Positions 33,758-33,781 of a stretch of DNA of 33,781 bases are shown here, in pieces. The stretch is from an uncultured Lachnospiraceae bacterium (GTDB taxonomy: Bacteria > Bacillota > Clostridia > Lachnospirales > Lachnospiraceae): NCBI GenBank assembly GCA_947631605.1, contig CANRMC010000013.1, positions 1-33,781 of the forward strand. The letters are read 5' to 3'. Under the pieces are notes generated by a model. That model searched no databases. It saw nothing but the letters and a program-made list of their open reading frames with translations, and had not been told where the DNA came from. Positions within the stretch are counted from its first letter, which is position 1. Each line of letters opens with the position of its first letter. The translations under genes and the position numbers were made by a program.

Positions 33758-33781
33758 ATAATAAAAGCAGAGTTAAAGCGC

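Overview
The window comes from a spore-forming, low-to-moderate GC Firmicute, most likely a gut Lachnospiraceae or a close clostridial relative. The strongest support is a long minus-strand block in conserved Bacillus/Clostridia order: spoVT, hup, rqcP (S4 protein), yabP, yabQ, divIC, spoIIE, tilS, hpt, ftsH. AGGAGG-type ribosome binding sites and the sporulation genes agree with this. No species is claimed. No rRNA, tRNA, CRISPR array or transposase gene was seen.

Left part (1-5 kb): an AT-richer, accessory-looking run of small regulators and membrane proteins. It holds a TetR regulator with a consensus promoter and palindromic operator, an orphan AbrB/MazE-like protein, a MerR regulator fused to a membrane domain, a divergent XRE regulator also fused to a membrane domain, and a DUF1848 protein with two small membrane proteins, one SdpI-like.

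Next (5-10.8 kb): a minus-strand unit of an intracellular GH13 maltodextrinase-like enzyme, a PanE-type ketopantoate reductase and a secreted clostripain-family (C11) protease. Four palindromes spaced 21-22 bp apart begin at the -35 of the GH13 promoter.

Core block (10.8-19.3 kb): the cell division, tRNA modification, purine salvage and sporulation cluster. Promoter sequences fit expected sporulation control: a 21-bp-spaced, Spo0A-type promoter at spoIIE, a sigma-E-like promoter at yabP and a sigma-G-like one at spoVT. The S4 gene rqcP is broken by a 53-bp insertion bounded by an 11-bp direct repeat. Deletion between the repeats would restore a normal 79-residue protein exactly; this is the most unusual feature of the window.

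Right part (19.3-33.8 kb): a DmpG/HMGL-like aldolase; an EAL phosphodiesterase with a degenerate GGDEF domain followed by a CbbX/SpoVK-type AAA+ ATPase; a divergent TrpB2; then a long minus-strand run made of two sugar ABC permeases (the first incomplete at the window edge), a fused amino-acid-binding/permease protein and its ATPase, mutY, a DUF1622 membrane protein and a 982-residue beta-propeller/HD-GYP receptor. Two c-di-GMP phosphodiesterases of different families are present with no recognisable active diguanylate cyclase.
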